A DNA stretch of 64,000 bases from Pseudomonadota bacterium (GTDB lineage Bacteria > Desulfobacterota > Binatia > Binatales > Binataceae). The translations under genes and the position numbers were made by a program. Location: contig JAJPIG010000007.1 in the NCBI GenBank assembly GCA_021324855.1, positions 1 through 64,000 of the forward strand, in the 5' to 3' direction. Below are positions 19,338-29,359 of the stretch, one piece after another (positions within the stretch are counted from its first letter, which is position 1; each line of letters begins with the position of its first letter). The notes below the pieces were generated by a model. That model saw nothing but the letters and a program-made list of their open reading frames with translations, had not been told where the DNA came from and made no database searches.

Positions 19338-20702
19338 TTGATGAGCCAGGTGCAAACCTCCACTCCACGCCACGCAGTCGCCGTGATCGGCGCGGCTACG
19401 GCAGGCTCGGAAATCGCCGCGATTCTCGCCGCGCGCGGCTCGCTCGTGATCGTGATAGAGCAGAACGCGCGTCCGTTCGGAAAAATTGAGGATGGCCTGC
19501 CGCGATGGCACGTCAAGCAACGCCAGGACGAATACGAGAAGATCAACGCCAAGCTCGAGCATCCGAACATCGAGTACCTGCCTCTGACCCGGATAGGCCG
19601 CGATCTCGCCTTCGACGAGCTGCGCGAAGCCTGGGGGCTCAGCGCGATCGTGCTCTGTAACGGCGCATGGCGCGACCGGCCGTTCCCGGTCGAAGGCGCC
19701 GATGCCTACGTCGATCGCGGCCTGGTCTACCAGAATCCGTTCATCTACTGGTTCAACCACTACCAGGAGGCGGCCTATAACGGCCCGCGCTACGAGATCC
19801 TGCCGGGCGTCGCGGTGTTCGGCGGCGGGCTCGCCTCGATCGACGTCGTCAAGGTGCTGCAGATCGAGACTACGCTGCGCGCGCTTGCCGCGCGCGGAAT
19901 CAAAGAAGATATGCTGCGGCTGGAGCGCGAGGGAATCGATCCGGTGCTCGGCAGCCACGGCCTCAAATGGGCCGATCTCGGTGTCGCGCCGTGCAAGCTC
20001 TACTATCGCCGCCGCGTGCTGGACATGCCGCTGTCCGACATCCCACCCGACGCGAATCCGAAGCGGGCCGAGGTGATGCGTCAGGCGCGCGCGAAAATTC
20101 TCGAGAAGGCGCAGCGTAAATATCTGTTCGAATTTCAGGAGCGCAGCGTGCCGACCGGGCTCATCGTCGAGGACGGCCGGATGGTCGGCGTGAAGCTAAG
20201 CCGCACCGAGATCGTCGACGGACGCGCAAACGTCATATCCGGCAGCGAAGCGGATCTGCGCGCGCCCTACGTCGTGAGTTCGATCGGCAGCATCCCGGAG
20301 CCCATTCCCGGGATCCCGCAGCGCGGCGAGATTTATCAATACGTCAAGCAGGAGGTCGGTCTCCTGATGGAAAATCGCACGGCGGTATTTGCGGCCGGCA
20401 ACGTGCTGACCGGCAAGGGCAACATCAAGGATTCGCTCGAAAGCGGCACCGGGATCGGGATTCACGTCGCCGAGAGCTATCTCGGCCTGACCGATGACAA
20501 GGTCTCGCTGGCCGATGCCGCACGCGAAGCCGCGGCGCACGAGGGTGAGATCGTCGCCGAGGCGGTCGATCGGCGCGCTGCGCTGAGCGCCGAGACGATC
20601 GCGCAGATTCGCGCGCGGGCCAGGGAGCGCCAGCGCGCCGTCGGGTACGAGGGAAACTATCGGGAATGGATCAGGCGCGTGACGCCCGCAGATTTGCAGT
20701 AG
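19338..20702 (+). CDS. FAD/NAD(P)-dependent oxidoreductase
   Basis: AVIGAATAGSEIAAILAARGSLVIVIEQN dinucleotide fold, second GGGLASIDVVKV, FAAGNVLTGKGNIKDSLESG. Confidence 0.8.
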   Translation: MMSQVQTSTPRHAVAVIGAATAGSEIAAILAARGSLVIVIEQNARPFGKIEDGLPRWHVKQRQDEYEKINAKLEHPNIEYLPLTRIGRDLAFDELREAWGLSAIVLCNGAWRDRPFPVEGADAYVDRGLVYQNPFIYWFNHYQEAAYNGPRYEILPGVAVFGGGLASIDVVKVLQIETTLRALAARGIKEDMLRLEREGIDPVLGSHGLKWADLGVAPCKLYYRRRVLDMPLSDIPPDANPKRAEVMRQARAKILEKAQRKYLFEFQERSVPTGLIVEDGRMVGVKLSRTEIVDGRANVISGSEADLRAPYVVSSIGSIPEPIPGIPQRGEIYQYVKQEVGLLMENRTAVFAAGNVLTGKGNIKDSLESGTGIGIHVAESYLGLTDDKVSLADAAREAAAHEGEIVAEAVDRRAALSAETIAQIRARARERQRAVGYEGNYREWIRRVTPADLQ

Positions 20703-20721
20703 CCGGTGATGGTAGCTGCAA

Positions 20722-21528
20722 GTGCGTAAGCTCGGGCTAATCGCAGGGAACGGCGTCTTCCCGCTTGAGGTCGCGACCGCCGCGCGCCAGCGCGGTGTCA
20801 AAGTGATCGCCGTTGCCCACCAGGGCGAAACCAAACCGGAACTCGAACCGCTGGTCGATGAGATCACGTGGATCAAGGTCGGCGAGGTCCAGCGACTTAT
20901 CGATGTGCTCAAATCCGCGCGCGTCGACGAAGCCGCAATGGCCGGCGGAATCGCTCGCGCCCGACTCGGTGATTCCTTCGCGCCCGACTCGCGAGCGCTT
21001 CAGATGCTGACGCGCATCGCGCGCTTCAGCGACGATGCTGTTTTGCGCGCGCTCGCCGGCGAAATTGAGACGGAAGGTATCCCGATGGTCGATCCCGTAC
21101 CGATGATCCCAGGCGCGCTGGCCGGCTCGGGACGTCTTGCTGGTCCCGAACCCACCGACGGGCAGCTCAAGGACCTGGCGCTCGCGTTTGCAGTGATGCG
21201 CGCGCTGGGCGCCTTCGATGTCGGCCAGGCGGTCGCGATCCAAAACGGCGTAGTGGCTGCGGTCGAGGCCGTCGAAGGCACCGATGCGGCGCTCCGACGC
21301 GCCGCGCAGCTCTCGGGCGCGGGACTGGTCGTCGCCAAGGCCGCGAAGCAGGGTCAGGACCTGCGCTTCGATCGCCCGGCGATCGGCCCCGCGACCATCG
21401 AGCTGCTGATCGAAATTCGCGCAGCGGCGCTCGGCGTCGAGGCAGGCCGGGCGCTTATCCTGGAGCGCGAGCGGACCTTCGCGATGGCCGAAAACAGCGG
21501 CGTCACGATCTACGGCTATGGCGGCTGA
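20722..21528 (+). CDS. lpxI: UDP-2,3-diacylglucosamine hydrolase, LpxI type
   Basis: LGLIAGNGVFPLEVATAARQRG..., AMAGGIARARL, VAIQNGVVAAVEAVEGTDAALRRAAQL typical of LpxI/DUF1009. Confidence 0.92.
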   Translation: MRKLGLIAGNGVFPLEVATAARQRGVKVIAVAHQGETKPELEPLVDEITWIKVGEVQRLIDVLKSARVDEAAMAGGIARARLGDSFAPDSRALQMLTRIARFSDDAVLRALAGEIETEGIPMVDPVPMIPGALAGSGRLAGPEPTDGQLKDLALAFAVMRALGAFDVGQAVAIQNGVVAAVEAVEGTDAALRRAAQLSGAGLVVAKAAKQGQDLRFDRPAIGPATIELLIEIRAAALGVEAGRALILERERTFAMAENSGVTIYGYGG

Positions 21529-22471
21529 ACTGCGCGCGGCGGTCGTCGGCGTCGGGAAGCTCGGCGCGCTCCACGCCCAAAAGTATGCGGCGCTGGACGG
21601 CGTCCGTCTGAGTGCGGTGGTTGATGTGGACGCGCACCGCGCTCGCGAGATCGCGAAGCAATCCGGCGCGGCGGCGCTCGCCGACTATCGGGCACTGGCC
21701 GGAACCGTCGATCTGGTGAGCGTCGCCACTCCCAGCCTGACGCACCATGAGATCGCCTCCTGGATGCTCCGCGCGGGTATCGATGTGCTGCTCGAGAAGC
21801 CGATGGCCGCATCGCTTGAGCAGGCACGCGAGTTGGCCGCGGCCGCGGCGGCAAATCGTAGAATTCTCCAGATTGGCCATCTCGAGCGTTTCAACCCGGC
21901 GATCCTGCATCTGCGCTCGATCCTGCACGCGCCCCGCTTTATCGAATGCCATCGGCTCGCGCCGTTCACCGAGCGCGGCTCCGACGTGGACGTGATTCTT
22001 GATCTGATGACTCACGATCTCGACGTCATCCTGAGCTGCACCGACGCGGAGGTGGTGGCCGCCGAGGCGATCGGCGTCGCGGTGCTGACCGACCGCATCG
22101 ACGTCGCCAACGCGCGGCTCCGGTTCTCGGACGGGATGATCGCGAACCTGAACACCAGCCGGGTGGCGCCGCGACGCGAGCGCAAGATTCGCTTTTTCCA
22201 GCACGACGCTTATCTTTCCGTTGACTACGAGGCGCGGCGAATCCAAGTCTATCGCAAGAGTCCGCCGCCGGCCGGCTCCGTCTACCCGGTTATCTCGGCC
22301 GAGCAGATCGATCTCGACAAGGGCGACCCGCTCGCCGATGAGATTGCGGCGTTCGTTCAGAGCGTGCGCACGCGCACGGCCCCGGCCGTCAGCGCGATCG
22401 ATGGGCTCCGCGTCATGGAGCTGACGGAACGGATAAAATCATCGATCGCGAGCGCGGACTCGCTCGCCTGA
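21518..22471 (+). CDS. Gfo/Idh/MocA family oxidoreductase
   Basis: AAVVGVGKLGALHAQKYAAL...DVLLEKPMA Rossmann and EKP motif; overlaps lpxI by 11 nt. Confidence 0.9.
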   Translation: MAAELRAAVVGVGKLGALHAQKYAALDGVRLSAVVDVDAHRAREIAKQSGAAALADYRALAGTVDLVSVATPSLTHHEIASWMLRAGIDVLLEKPMAASLEQARELAAAAAANRRILQIGHLERFNPAILHLRSILHAPRFIECHRLAPFTERGSDVDVILDLMTHDLDVILSCTDAEVVAAEAIGVAVLTDRIDVANARLRFSDGMIANLNTSRVAPRRERKIRFFQHDAYLSVDYEARRIQVYRKSPPPAGSVYPVISAEQIDLDKGDPLADEIAAFVQSVRTRTAPAVSAIDGLRVMELTERIKSSIASADSLA

Positions 22472-22493
22472 AATGTTTCGGATTTTGACTGAG

Positions 22494-23102
22494 ATGAACC
22501 TTCGAAGTTGGATTGGAATTAGATGCCTCGCGCTCGTGCTCGCGCTCGGCGCCGCCGGATGCGCGCATCGACCGCCCGCCGATGAAGTAGGATCGTATCC
22601 GGCGGCGAACCCGAACGATTGTCTGCCCCCGCTCGCGCTCATCGATCAACACGGCAATCGCGTGGTGTTGAGCTCGCTCAAAGGCAAACCCGTGTTGATC
22701 GATTTCATCTATACGTCGTGCCGTCTCGAATGCCCAACGCTGACATCGAAGTTCCGGCTCGTCGCGCGAGCGCTCGGACCGCTGCTCGGACCGCGCGTAA
22801 CGATAGTCTCGATCAGTCTCGATCCCGAGCACGATCTCGCTCCGGTGATGCTCAAGTACGCAAGCGACATGGGCGCGCCGCCGAGCGGATGGCTTTTCCT
22901 GACCGGGCCGCCGGCTGCGATCGATCAGGAACTCGCGCTGTTCAAAATCGTTCGCACGCGCGAGCACGACGGATCGATCGGGCACGTCGCCGCCGCATTT
23001 CTGCTCGGCCCGAACGGTCATCAGGTGCGACAGTACGAGATGCTCGCGGTGAGCCCCGGGACGGTCGTCGAAGACGTCCGCAATGCGCTTGCGGCCGGAT
23101 AA
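22494..23102 (+). CDS. SCO1/SenC family protein
   Basis: LKGKPVLIDFIYTSCRLECPTLTSKF with CxxxC, downstream conserved-type His (GHVAAAFLLGPNG); lipoprotein-like signal (LGAAGC). Confidence 0.85.
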   Translation: MNLRSWIGIRCLALVLALGAAGCAHRPPADEVGSYPAANPNDCLPPLALIDQHGNRVVLSSLKGKPVLIDFIYTSCRLECPTLTSKFRLVARALGPLLGPRVTIVSISLDPEHDLAPVMLKYASDMGAPPSGWLFLTGPPAAIDQELALFKIVRTREHDGSIGHVAAAFLLGPNGHQVRQYEMLAVSPGTVVEDVRNALAAG

Positions 23103-24237
23103 GGACCGCCCGCCCCGAATCCTGATCGTCGCCGGCGAAGCGTCCGGCGATCTTCACGGTGCTGCGCTCGCCCGCGAGATTCGCGCGCGCGCATCGGATT
23201 GCGAGCTCTTCGGGATTGCTGGCGAGCAGATGCGCGCGGCGGGCGTGCGCGCGCTGGTGAACGTCGAAGAGATCGCCGGGCTCGGCGTGGTCGAGCTCGC
23301 GTCGACCATCGGGCGGACGCTCAGTGCGATGCGGATGCTAATCCGGCTCGTGAAGCGCGACCCGCCCGACCTTGTCATCCTGATCGACTACGCTGACTTC
23401 AATCTCTTCTTTGCCCGCTTCGTCCGGCGCGCCGGCGTCCCGATTCTCTACTACATCGTGCCGCAGGTCTGGGCATGGCGTCGCGGCCGGATCGCGAAGC
23501 TCGTGCGCCGATCGGATCGGCTGGCGGTGGTCTTTCCATTCGAGAAGCAGGTCTATGCCGCCGGCGGCGATCGCGTGATGTTCGTAGGGCATCCGCTGCT
23601 CGATATCACGCAGCCGGCGGCGGATCGGACGACCACCCTGGCACGCCATGGTTTTCCTCCCGCTGCCCACTTGCTCGCGATTCTTCCGGGGAGCCGGCGC
23701 GGCGAAGTGCTCCATTTGCTGCCCCCGATGGCCGCTGCGGCACGCCTTCTCGCCGACCGGCGGGGCCTTCTCCCTGTAATCCTGCTGGCGCCGACGCTGA
23801 CCGAGGCCGATCTCCGGGCGGCGGCAGGCGACGCCATCGCGGGAATACGGATCATTGCCGGCGATTCGTATAGTATTATCGCGGCCAGCGAGCTCGCCCT
23901 GGTGACCTCCGGAACCGCAACTTTGGAAACGGCGCTGCTCGGCTGTCCGATGGTGATTGCTTACAAGATGTCGCCGCTCAGCTATGCCGTTGCGCGCACT
24001 CTGGTCAGAGGCGTCGGGTCCATTGGGATGCCAAACATCCTGGCCGGCCGACGCATCGTGCCCGAATTGATCCAGCGCGACGTCACCGCCGAGAAACTCG
24101 CGCACGCCGGCGAGCTGATGCTCGACGAGCCGGCACGCTCTGCGACCATCGCGGCGCTCGGCACGATTCGCTCGATGCTCGGCACGCCGGGCGCGGCCGG
24201 GCGCGTGGCGGAGATCGCACTCGGGATGATCGCATGA
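23083..24237 (+). CDS. lpxB: Lipid-A-disaccharide synthase
   Basis: ILIVAGEASGDLHGAAL...IPILYYIVPQVWAWRRGRI...SGTATLETALLGCPMVIAYKMSPLSY. Confidence 0.96.
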   Translation: MRLRPDKDRPPRILIVAGEASGDLHGAALAREIRARASDCELFGIAGEQMRAAGVRALVNVEEIAGLGVVELASTIGRTLSAMRMLIRLVKRDPPDLVILIDYADFNLFFARFVRRAGVPILYYIVPQVWAWRRGRIAKLVRRSDRLAVVFPFEKQVYAAGGDRVMFVGHPLLDITQPAADRTTTLARHGFPPAAHLLAILPGSRRGEVLHLLPPMAAAARLLADRRGLLPVILLAPTLTEADLRAAAGDAIAGIRIIAGDSYSIIAASELALVTSGTATLETALLGCPMVIAYKMSPLSYAVARTLVRGVGSIGMPNILAGRRIVPELIQRDVTAEKLAHAGELMLDEPARSATIAALGTIRSMLGTPGAAGRVAEIALGMIA

Positions 24238-26003
24238 CTCTGGTCACCCCGATGCAACGGCGCCTGCTCGGTTATCTGAGGCCCTATCTTTTCCCGCCGC
24301 TGACGGTGCTGATCGCGGCGACCCTGCTCCTGAGCGCGACCAACGGCGCAATTCCGCTGCTGGTGCGCCCGTTTATCAATCAGCTTTCGAAGTTCCGCGA
24401 CATCAGGGCGCTTCATACCTTGTCGCTTGAAATCCTGGCGATCTTCATGCTGCGCGCGATCGGGAATTTCGTCAGCACCTATCTCAACGCCTATATCGGC
24501 TCACGAGTCACGCTCGATCTTCGCTCGCAGCTCAACGATCGCCTGCAGCGGCTCTCGCTCGGCTTCTTCAATCGCACGCCGTCAGGCGTGATGGTCTCGC
24601 GGATCATCAACGACGTCGCGCAGATCGCCGGCACCACCACTGACGGCATGTTCTCGATTTTCGGCGACGGATGCTCGCTGATCGCGGTGCTCGCCGCCGC
24701 CTTTTATATCGATTGGAAACTCGCGCTGATCGCGTTCGTCGTCTTTCCGGCCGCGGTGATGCCGGTGATGAGTTTCTCGAAGCGGATGCGCAAGATGACC
24801 AAGCGCGCGCAGAAACAGATCAGCGGCCTGATGGTCGTGCTGCAGGAGACCTTCCAGGGCAATCGCGTCGTCAAAGCCTTCGGGATGGAGGATTACGAGC
24901 GGCGCCGGTTCGACAGCGAACTCGCGCGCCTGCTCAAGATCCAGATGCGGATCGTCGTCATTCGCGCGCTCACCAGCCCGCTGATCGAAGTGATGGGCGC
25001 CTTCGCGATCGTCGCGGTGATGTGGTACGGCACCGAGTCGGTGCTTGCCGGCACGCGCACCGCCGGCACCTTCGGCGCGTTCTTCACTTCGATGCTGATC
25101 ATCTATCAGCCGTTCAAGCGTCTCTCCCGCACCAACAACTCGATCCAACAGGGGCTGGCGGCGGCCGAGCGCGTATTCGAGATGATGGACGAGCCGATCG
25201 AGGTGGTGGAGGCGCCGGATGCTATCGAACTGCCGCGCACAATGCATTCGATCGAGCTTCAGGACGTAAGTTTCCGCTATCGCAAGGATTGGGTGCTCAA
25301 GGACGTGAATCTACGCATCGGCGCGGGAGAGGTGGTCGCCCTGGTCGGGATGAGCGGCGGCGGCAAGTCGACCATCGCCGACCTGATTCCACGTTTTTAC
25401 GATCCGCAGCAGGGCCGGATTCTTATCGACGGCATCGATCTGCGCCGCTTCACGCTCCGCTCGCTGCGCTCGAACATCGGCCTCGTCACCCAGCATACGT
25501 TCCTTTTCAACGATACGATTCGGGCGAATATCGCCTACGGCAGTCAGGACCGCAGCATGGAAGAGATTGTCGCCGCGGCGCGTATCGCGAACGCCCACAA
25601 CTTCATCATGCGCCTGCCGAAAGGCTACGACACGATGGTCGGCGAGATGGGCGTCCGGCTTTCCGGCGGCGAACGCCAGCGAATCGCGATCGCGCGTGCG
25701 ATGCTCAAAGACGCGCCAATCCTGGTGCTGGACGAGGCAACCTCGGCACTCGATTCCGAGGCCGAGCGGCTCGTGCAGGACGCTATCGAGCTGCTGATCG
25801 CGAATCGGACTGTGCTCGTGATCGCGCATCGCTTGTCGACCATCCGGCGCGCGGATCGCATCGCGGTGCTGGTCCACGGACGCATCGTCGAGCATGGAAC
25901 GCATGAGGAATTGCTCGCGCTTGGCCGCGAATATCGCAAGCTTTACGACCTCCAATTCTCGGAGGCCGCGGCGGTAGCCGGCAACGGCGAGCTCGCGGGC
26001 TGA
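24234..26003 (+). CDS. msbA: Lipid A export ABC transporter permease/ATPase
   Basis: ABC exporter: Walker A VGMSGGGKSTIADLIPRFYDP, LSGGERQRIAIARAML, VLDEATSALDSE; in lpx operon. Confidence 0.92.
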   Translation: MTLVTPMQRRLLGYLRPYLFPPLTVLIAATLLLSATNGAIPLLVRPFINQLSKFRDIRALHTLSLEILAIFMLRAIGNFVSTYLNAYIGSRVTLDLRSQLNDRLQRLSLGFFNRTPSGVMVSRIINDVAQIAGTTTDGMFSIFGDGCSLIAVLAAAFYIDWKLALIAFVVFPAAVMPVMSFSKRMRKMTKRAQKQISGLMVVLQETFQGNRVVKAFGMEDYERRRFDSELARLLKIQMRIVVIRALTSPLIEVMGAFAIVAVMWYGTESVLAGTRTAGTFGAFFTSMLIIYQPFKRLSRTNNSIQQGLAAAERVFEMMDEPIEVVEAPDAIELPRTMHSIELQDVSFRYRKDWVLKDVNLRIGAGEVVALVGMSGGGKSTIADLIPRFYDPQQGRILIDGIDLRRFTLRSLRSNIGLVTQHTFLFNDTIRANIAYGSQDRSMEEIVAAARIANAHNFIMRLPKGYDTMVGEMGVRLSGGERQRIAIARAMLKDAPILVLDEATSALDSEAERLVQDAIELLIANRTVLVIAHRLSTIRRADRIAVLVHGRIVEHGTHEELLALGREYRKLYDLQFSEAAAVAGNGELAG

Positions 26004-26012
26004 TCGACTACG

Positions 26013-27281
26013 GTGTCCGCCGCGCTTTACAGGCTCTACAACGCGCTCTGGTATCCGGCGCTCCCGTTTGCGTTGATCGCCGGCGGCGGCGATCGTCGCG
26101 AACGGCTGGGGCAGATCGATGCGCGCGCGGCGGAGCTCACCGGTACGCCGCGCCTGTGGTTTCATGCCGCTTCGGTCGGCGAGGTCGAGGCGCTCGCTCC
26201 GGTGGCGCGCGGCCTGATTGGCGAGCTGCCTGCCGCGGCGGCGGTCGTCACCACGATGACCGAGGCCGGGCGCGATGCGGCGCGCAGACGAATACCTGAG
26301 GCGGACGTTCATCGGCTGGCGCCGTTTGATCATCCCACGGCGGTCCGCAGCTTCATCGCGGCGACCCGTCCGGAGCTGGTGGCGATCGCGGAGACGGAGC
26401 TGTGGCCGGGTTATTTCGTCGAGGCGCGGCGGGCCAGCGCGCGGATCGCAATCGTTAATGGCCGGGTCTCCGAACGCGCCTTCGAGCGTTATCTGTGGCT
26501 GCGCCCGTTAATCGCCGAGGCGCTCGGCGAGACCGACCTCGTGCTCGCTCAGACGGCCGCGGATGCCCGGCGCTATCGCGCGCTCGGCGCGCCACGCAGG
26601 CGCGTGATCGTAACCGGCAACACCAAATTCGATCTCTCACGCCTCGCTCCACCGCCGCCGTTGCGGCACGAGCTCGCGCGTTTCGCGGACGCGGGCCGGA
26701 TGCTGGTCGCGGGCTCGACGGCGCCCGGTGAGGAAGCGATCGTGCTCGCCGCGTGGCAAAGGCTGGCGCCGCAATTTTCGGACCTGCGCCTCGCGCTCGC
26801 GCCGCGCCATCTGGATCGCGTCGCCGCGGTCGAGCAATTGATTCGCGATAAAGCCGGCGCCGCGTATCTGAAGGCAAGCACGATTACTGATTCGCCCAAC
26901 GACTCCGCGCGCATTATGCTCCTCGATACGATGGGCGAGTTGAGCGCTCTCTATCGCCGCGCGACGATCGCTTTCGTGGGCGGCAGCCTGGCGCCGGGGC
27001 GCGGCGGCCAGAGCCTGGCGGAACCCGCGGCAGCGGCGGTGCCCGTGCTTTTCGGTCCGTTCCATGAGAATCAACGCCAGATGGCCGAAGCATTGCTTCG
27101 CGGCGACGGCGGCCAAATCGTGAAAGATGATCGCGAGCTTTACGAAGCATGTGCCGCACTGCTGGAAGACGAAAGCCGGCGGAAAACGGCGGGCTTGGGG
27201 GCACGGCGCGCGCTCGAACTGATGGGCGGAGCCGTCGCCGCGACCATCCCGCTACTCAAGGCGCTACTCGCGAGCCGCTGA
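26013..27281 (+). CDS. waaA: 3-deoxy-D-manno-octulosonic acid transferase
   Basis: LWFHAASVGEVEALAPVARGL...IAETELWPGYF...FVGGSLAPGRGGQSLAEPAAAAVPVLFGPFHENQ. Confidence 0.95.
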   Translation: MSAALYRLYNALWYPALPFALIAGGGDRRERLGQIDARAAELTGTPRLWFHAASVGEVEALAPVARGLIGELPAAAAVVTTMTEAGRDAARRRIPEADVHRLAPFDHPTAVRSFIAATRPELVAIAETELWPGYFVEARRASARIAIVNGRVSERAFERYLWLRPLIAEALGETDLVLAQTAADARRYRALGAPRRRVIVTGNTKFDLSRLAPPPPLRHELARFADAGRMLVAGSTAPGEEAIVLAAWQRLAPQFSDLRLALAPRHLDRVAAVEQLIRDKAGAAYLKASTITDSPNDSARIMLLDTMGELSALYRRATIAFVGGSLAPGRGGQSLAEPAAAAVPVLFGPFHENQRQMAEALLRGDGGQIVKDDRELYEACAALLEDESRRKTAGLGARRALELMGGAVAATIPLLKALLASR

Positions 27282-28381
27282 TGCGCGGTTCGTTCGCTGT
27301 TTTGATCGAAAGTCTCTGGGGCAAGCGCCTCGACTGGTATCAATGGCCGCTCTGGGCGCCGCTTGCCGCCGCCTCCGCAATCTACGGCGCGGCGATCCAA
27401 TGCCGCGCCGCCTGGTGGAGCATCGCAGCCCGCCACGCCAGTGTCCGGACCGTCGCAATCGGTAATCTCACCGTTGGCGGGAACGGCAAGACGCCGTTCA
27501 CGCTGTTTCTCGCTTCGCGGCTGGCCGATCGCGGCCTGCGCGTCGCGATCGTGAGCCGCGGTTACGGTGCGAAGCATCGCAAAGATGGCGCGCGGCTGGC
27601 CGCCGATGGCGGTGAGCTGATGCTCGGACCCGACGAGGCGGGCGACGAGCCGGCGATGATGGCGAAGTCGTTCAGGGGCCCGATCGCGATCGCGCGCCGG
27701 CGGATCGACGCGATCGAGATGCTCGCGAAGCGGGGGCCGCTCGACCTGGTCGTGCTCGACGACGCGTTTCAGCATCTGCGGCTTCGGCGCGACGTCGACC
27801 TGCTGTTGGTCAACGCCGAGCGCGGATTAGGCAATGGCTGGATGCTGCCGGCGGGTCCGATGCGCGAGCGAGTCGGCGCAGCGTCGCGCGCTGACGCCGT
27901 GCTCCTGATGATCACCGAGGACGGGCCGGCCGGTCCGGGCGTCGCTCAGATCGCCGAGCTCGGCCGCGAACATCTAATTCCCGCCATGCTCCGTCCGTCG
28001 GCGCTGGTAAAGCCTGACGCGGCAGGATGGCGGCACTCGGATCTCGCTCTCGCGGGTCGGCGCGTGATCGCGGTCGCCGGGCTTGCCAATCCGTGCTCGT
28101 TCTTTCGGATGCTGCGGCGGCTCGGCGCGGAGGTTGTGACCGAACTCGTCTATCGCGATCATCATCGATATACGGAGGCCGACGCGCACGCGATCGGCGA
28201 AACGGCCCGCGCCGCGTCCGCTTTAATCGTCACAACCGAGAAAGATCTCGTGAAGCTTGAACGATTTCCGTTCGCGCCGGATTCTCTGTACGCTCTGCGG
28301 CTGGAAGTCGTGATGGACGAGGCCGACGAGGCGCGGGTGCTCGCGATGGCGGCTGGCGCTGAGATGGCCATTCGCACGTAG
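27281..28381 (+). CDS. lpxK: Tetraacyldisaccharide 4'-kinase
   Basis: TVAIGNLTVGGNGKTPFTLFLASRL, VSRGYGAK, DEAGDEPAMMAK, VVLDDAFQHLRLRRDVDLLLV; start at 27281 (1-nt overlap with waaA stop). Confidence 0.95.
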   Translation: MRGSFAVLIESLWGKRLDWYQWPLWAPLAAASAIYGAAIQCRAAWWSIAARHASVRTVAIGNLTVGGNGKTPFTLFLASRLADRGLRVAIVSRGYGAKHRKDGARLAADGGELMLGPDEAGDEPAMMAKSFRGPIAIARRRIDAIEMLAKRGPLDLVVLDDAFQHLRLRRDVDLLLVNAERGLGNGWMLPAGPMRERVGAASRADAVLLMITEDGPAGPGVAQIAELGREHLIPAMLRPSALVKPDAAGWRHSDLALAGRRVIAVAGLANPCSFFRMLRRLGAEVVTELVYRDHHRYTEADAHAIGETARAASALIVTTEKDLVKLERFPFAPDSLYALRLEVVMDEADEARVLAMAAGAEMAIRT

Positions 28382-28401
28382 CGAATCAGGAGGAATTGCC
28401 G

Positions 28402-28572
28402 ATGGCGGTGAGCCAGGAGCTGCTCGACATACTTGCCTGCCCCAAGTGCAAGGGCGAAGTGAAGCTCAACCCGAGCCAGGATGGCTTGGTGTGCGAAGCG
28501 TGCCGGCTGGTCTATCCAATTCGCGATGACATCCCGATTATGCTCATCGACCAGGCCCAGCCTCTCAAGTAA
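28402..28572 (+). CDS. Trm112 family zinc-ribbon protein
   Basis: 56-aa ORF absent from the supplied track: MAVSQELLDILACPKCKGEVKLNPSQDGLVCEACRLVYPIRDDIPIMLIDQAQPLK*; RBS AGGAGGAA upstream. Confidence 0.9.
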   Translation: MAVSQELLDILACPKCKGEVKLNPSQDGLVCEACRLVYPIRDDIPIMLIDQAQPLK

Positions 28573-28588
28573 CTCCGCAACGAATCCG

Positions 28589-29341
28589 ATGCGGCATCCC
28601 GGGACAGCAGTACGGCGACGCGACGCGACGCCGGGTTTCGGCGCCATCGCTTTTGGCCGCACCGTGCTCAATCTGAAATACGAACTGATGGCGCAGGCGC
28701 CGGCGATCGCCAACCGACTGCTTGAATGGCGCGCGAGCGGTGCGGTTGGAGCGGGCAATCGCGGGAGCGGCTTTCGCATCGCGATTCCCGGACTGCCCGA
28801 ATTGTTTGTCCGCATCGCGCGGCGCGGCGGTTGGATGCGCTATTTTTCGCGCGAAACCTTTCTTGGTCTGCGGCCGCGGCCGCTGCATGAGCTCAGGGTC
28901 GCCGACGCCGCCTATCGGCGCGGCGTGCCGATCGCGGAGCCGATGGGTGCGATGGTCGAATGGATCGTGCCGGGTGTCTACCGCGGATTTTTCATCTCAC
29001 GTGCAATCGACGGGATGTCCCTGTGGGAATTCGTGCGTGTCGATGACGATCCGCTGGTGCGTCGGCATGTGCTGGAACGCACGCGCGCCGCGATTGAGAC
29101 GATGCATCAACTCGGCGTCGCGCATGCCGACCTCAACCTGCATAACCTGTTCGTGACCCACCACCGCGACGAGTTCGCAGTGCTGATTCTCGATCTGGAC
29201 AAGGCGCGATTGTTCGGCCGCTCGACGCCGGCGTCTATCCGCCGCGCAACTCACGCGCGGTTGCTCCGTTCGATCCGGAAGCTCGATCCCGACGGCCGAT
29301 GGTTCGATAGCGAAGCGCTGGAGCTTCTGCGCACGCCCTAG
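28589..29341 (+). CDS. Kdo kinase-like / lipopolysaccharide kinase (KdkA/WaaP family)
   Basis: Catalytic loop VAHADLNLHNLF...LILDLDKARL; position after lpxK/Trm112. Confidence 0.8.
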   Translation: MRHPGTAVRRRDATPGFGAIAFGRTVLNLKYELMAQAPAIANRLLEWRASGAVGAGNRGSGFRIAIPGLPELFVRIARRGGWMRYFSRETFLGLRPRPLHELRVADAAYRRGVPIAEPMGAMVEWIVPGVYRGFFISRAIDGMSLWEFVRVDDDPLVRRHVLERTRAAIETMHQLGVAHADLNLHNLFVTHHRDEFAVLILDLDKARLFGRSTPASIRRATHARLLRSIRKLDPDGRWFDSEALELLRTP

Positions 29342-29359
29342 CGCCGCATCGCACGACAC

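Noticed and set aside
24671-25906. 411-aa + strand ORF
   Set aside because: Alternative frame within msbA; Arg/Asp-rich frameshift product.
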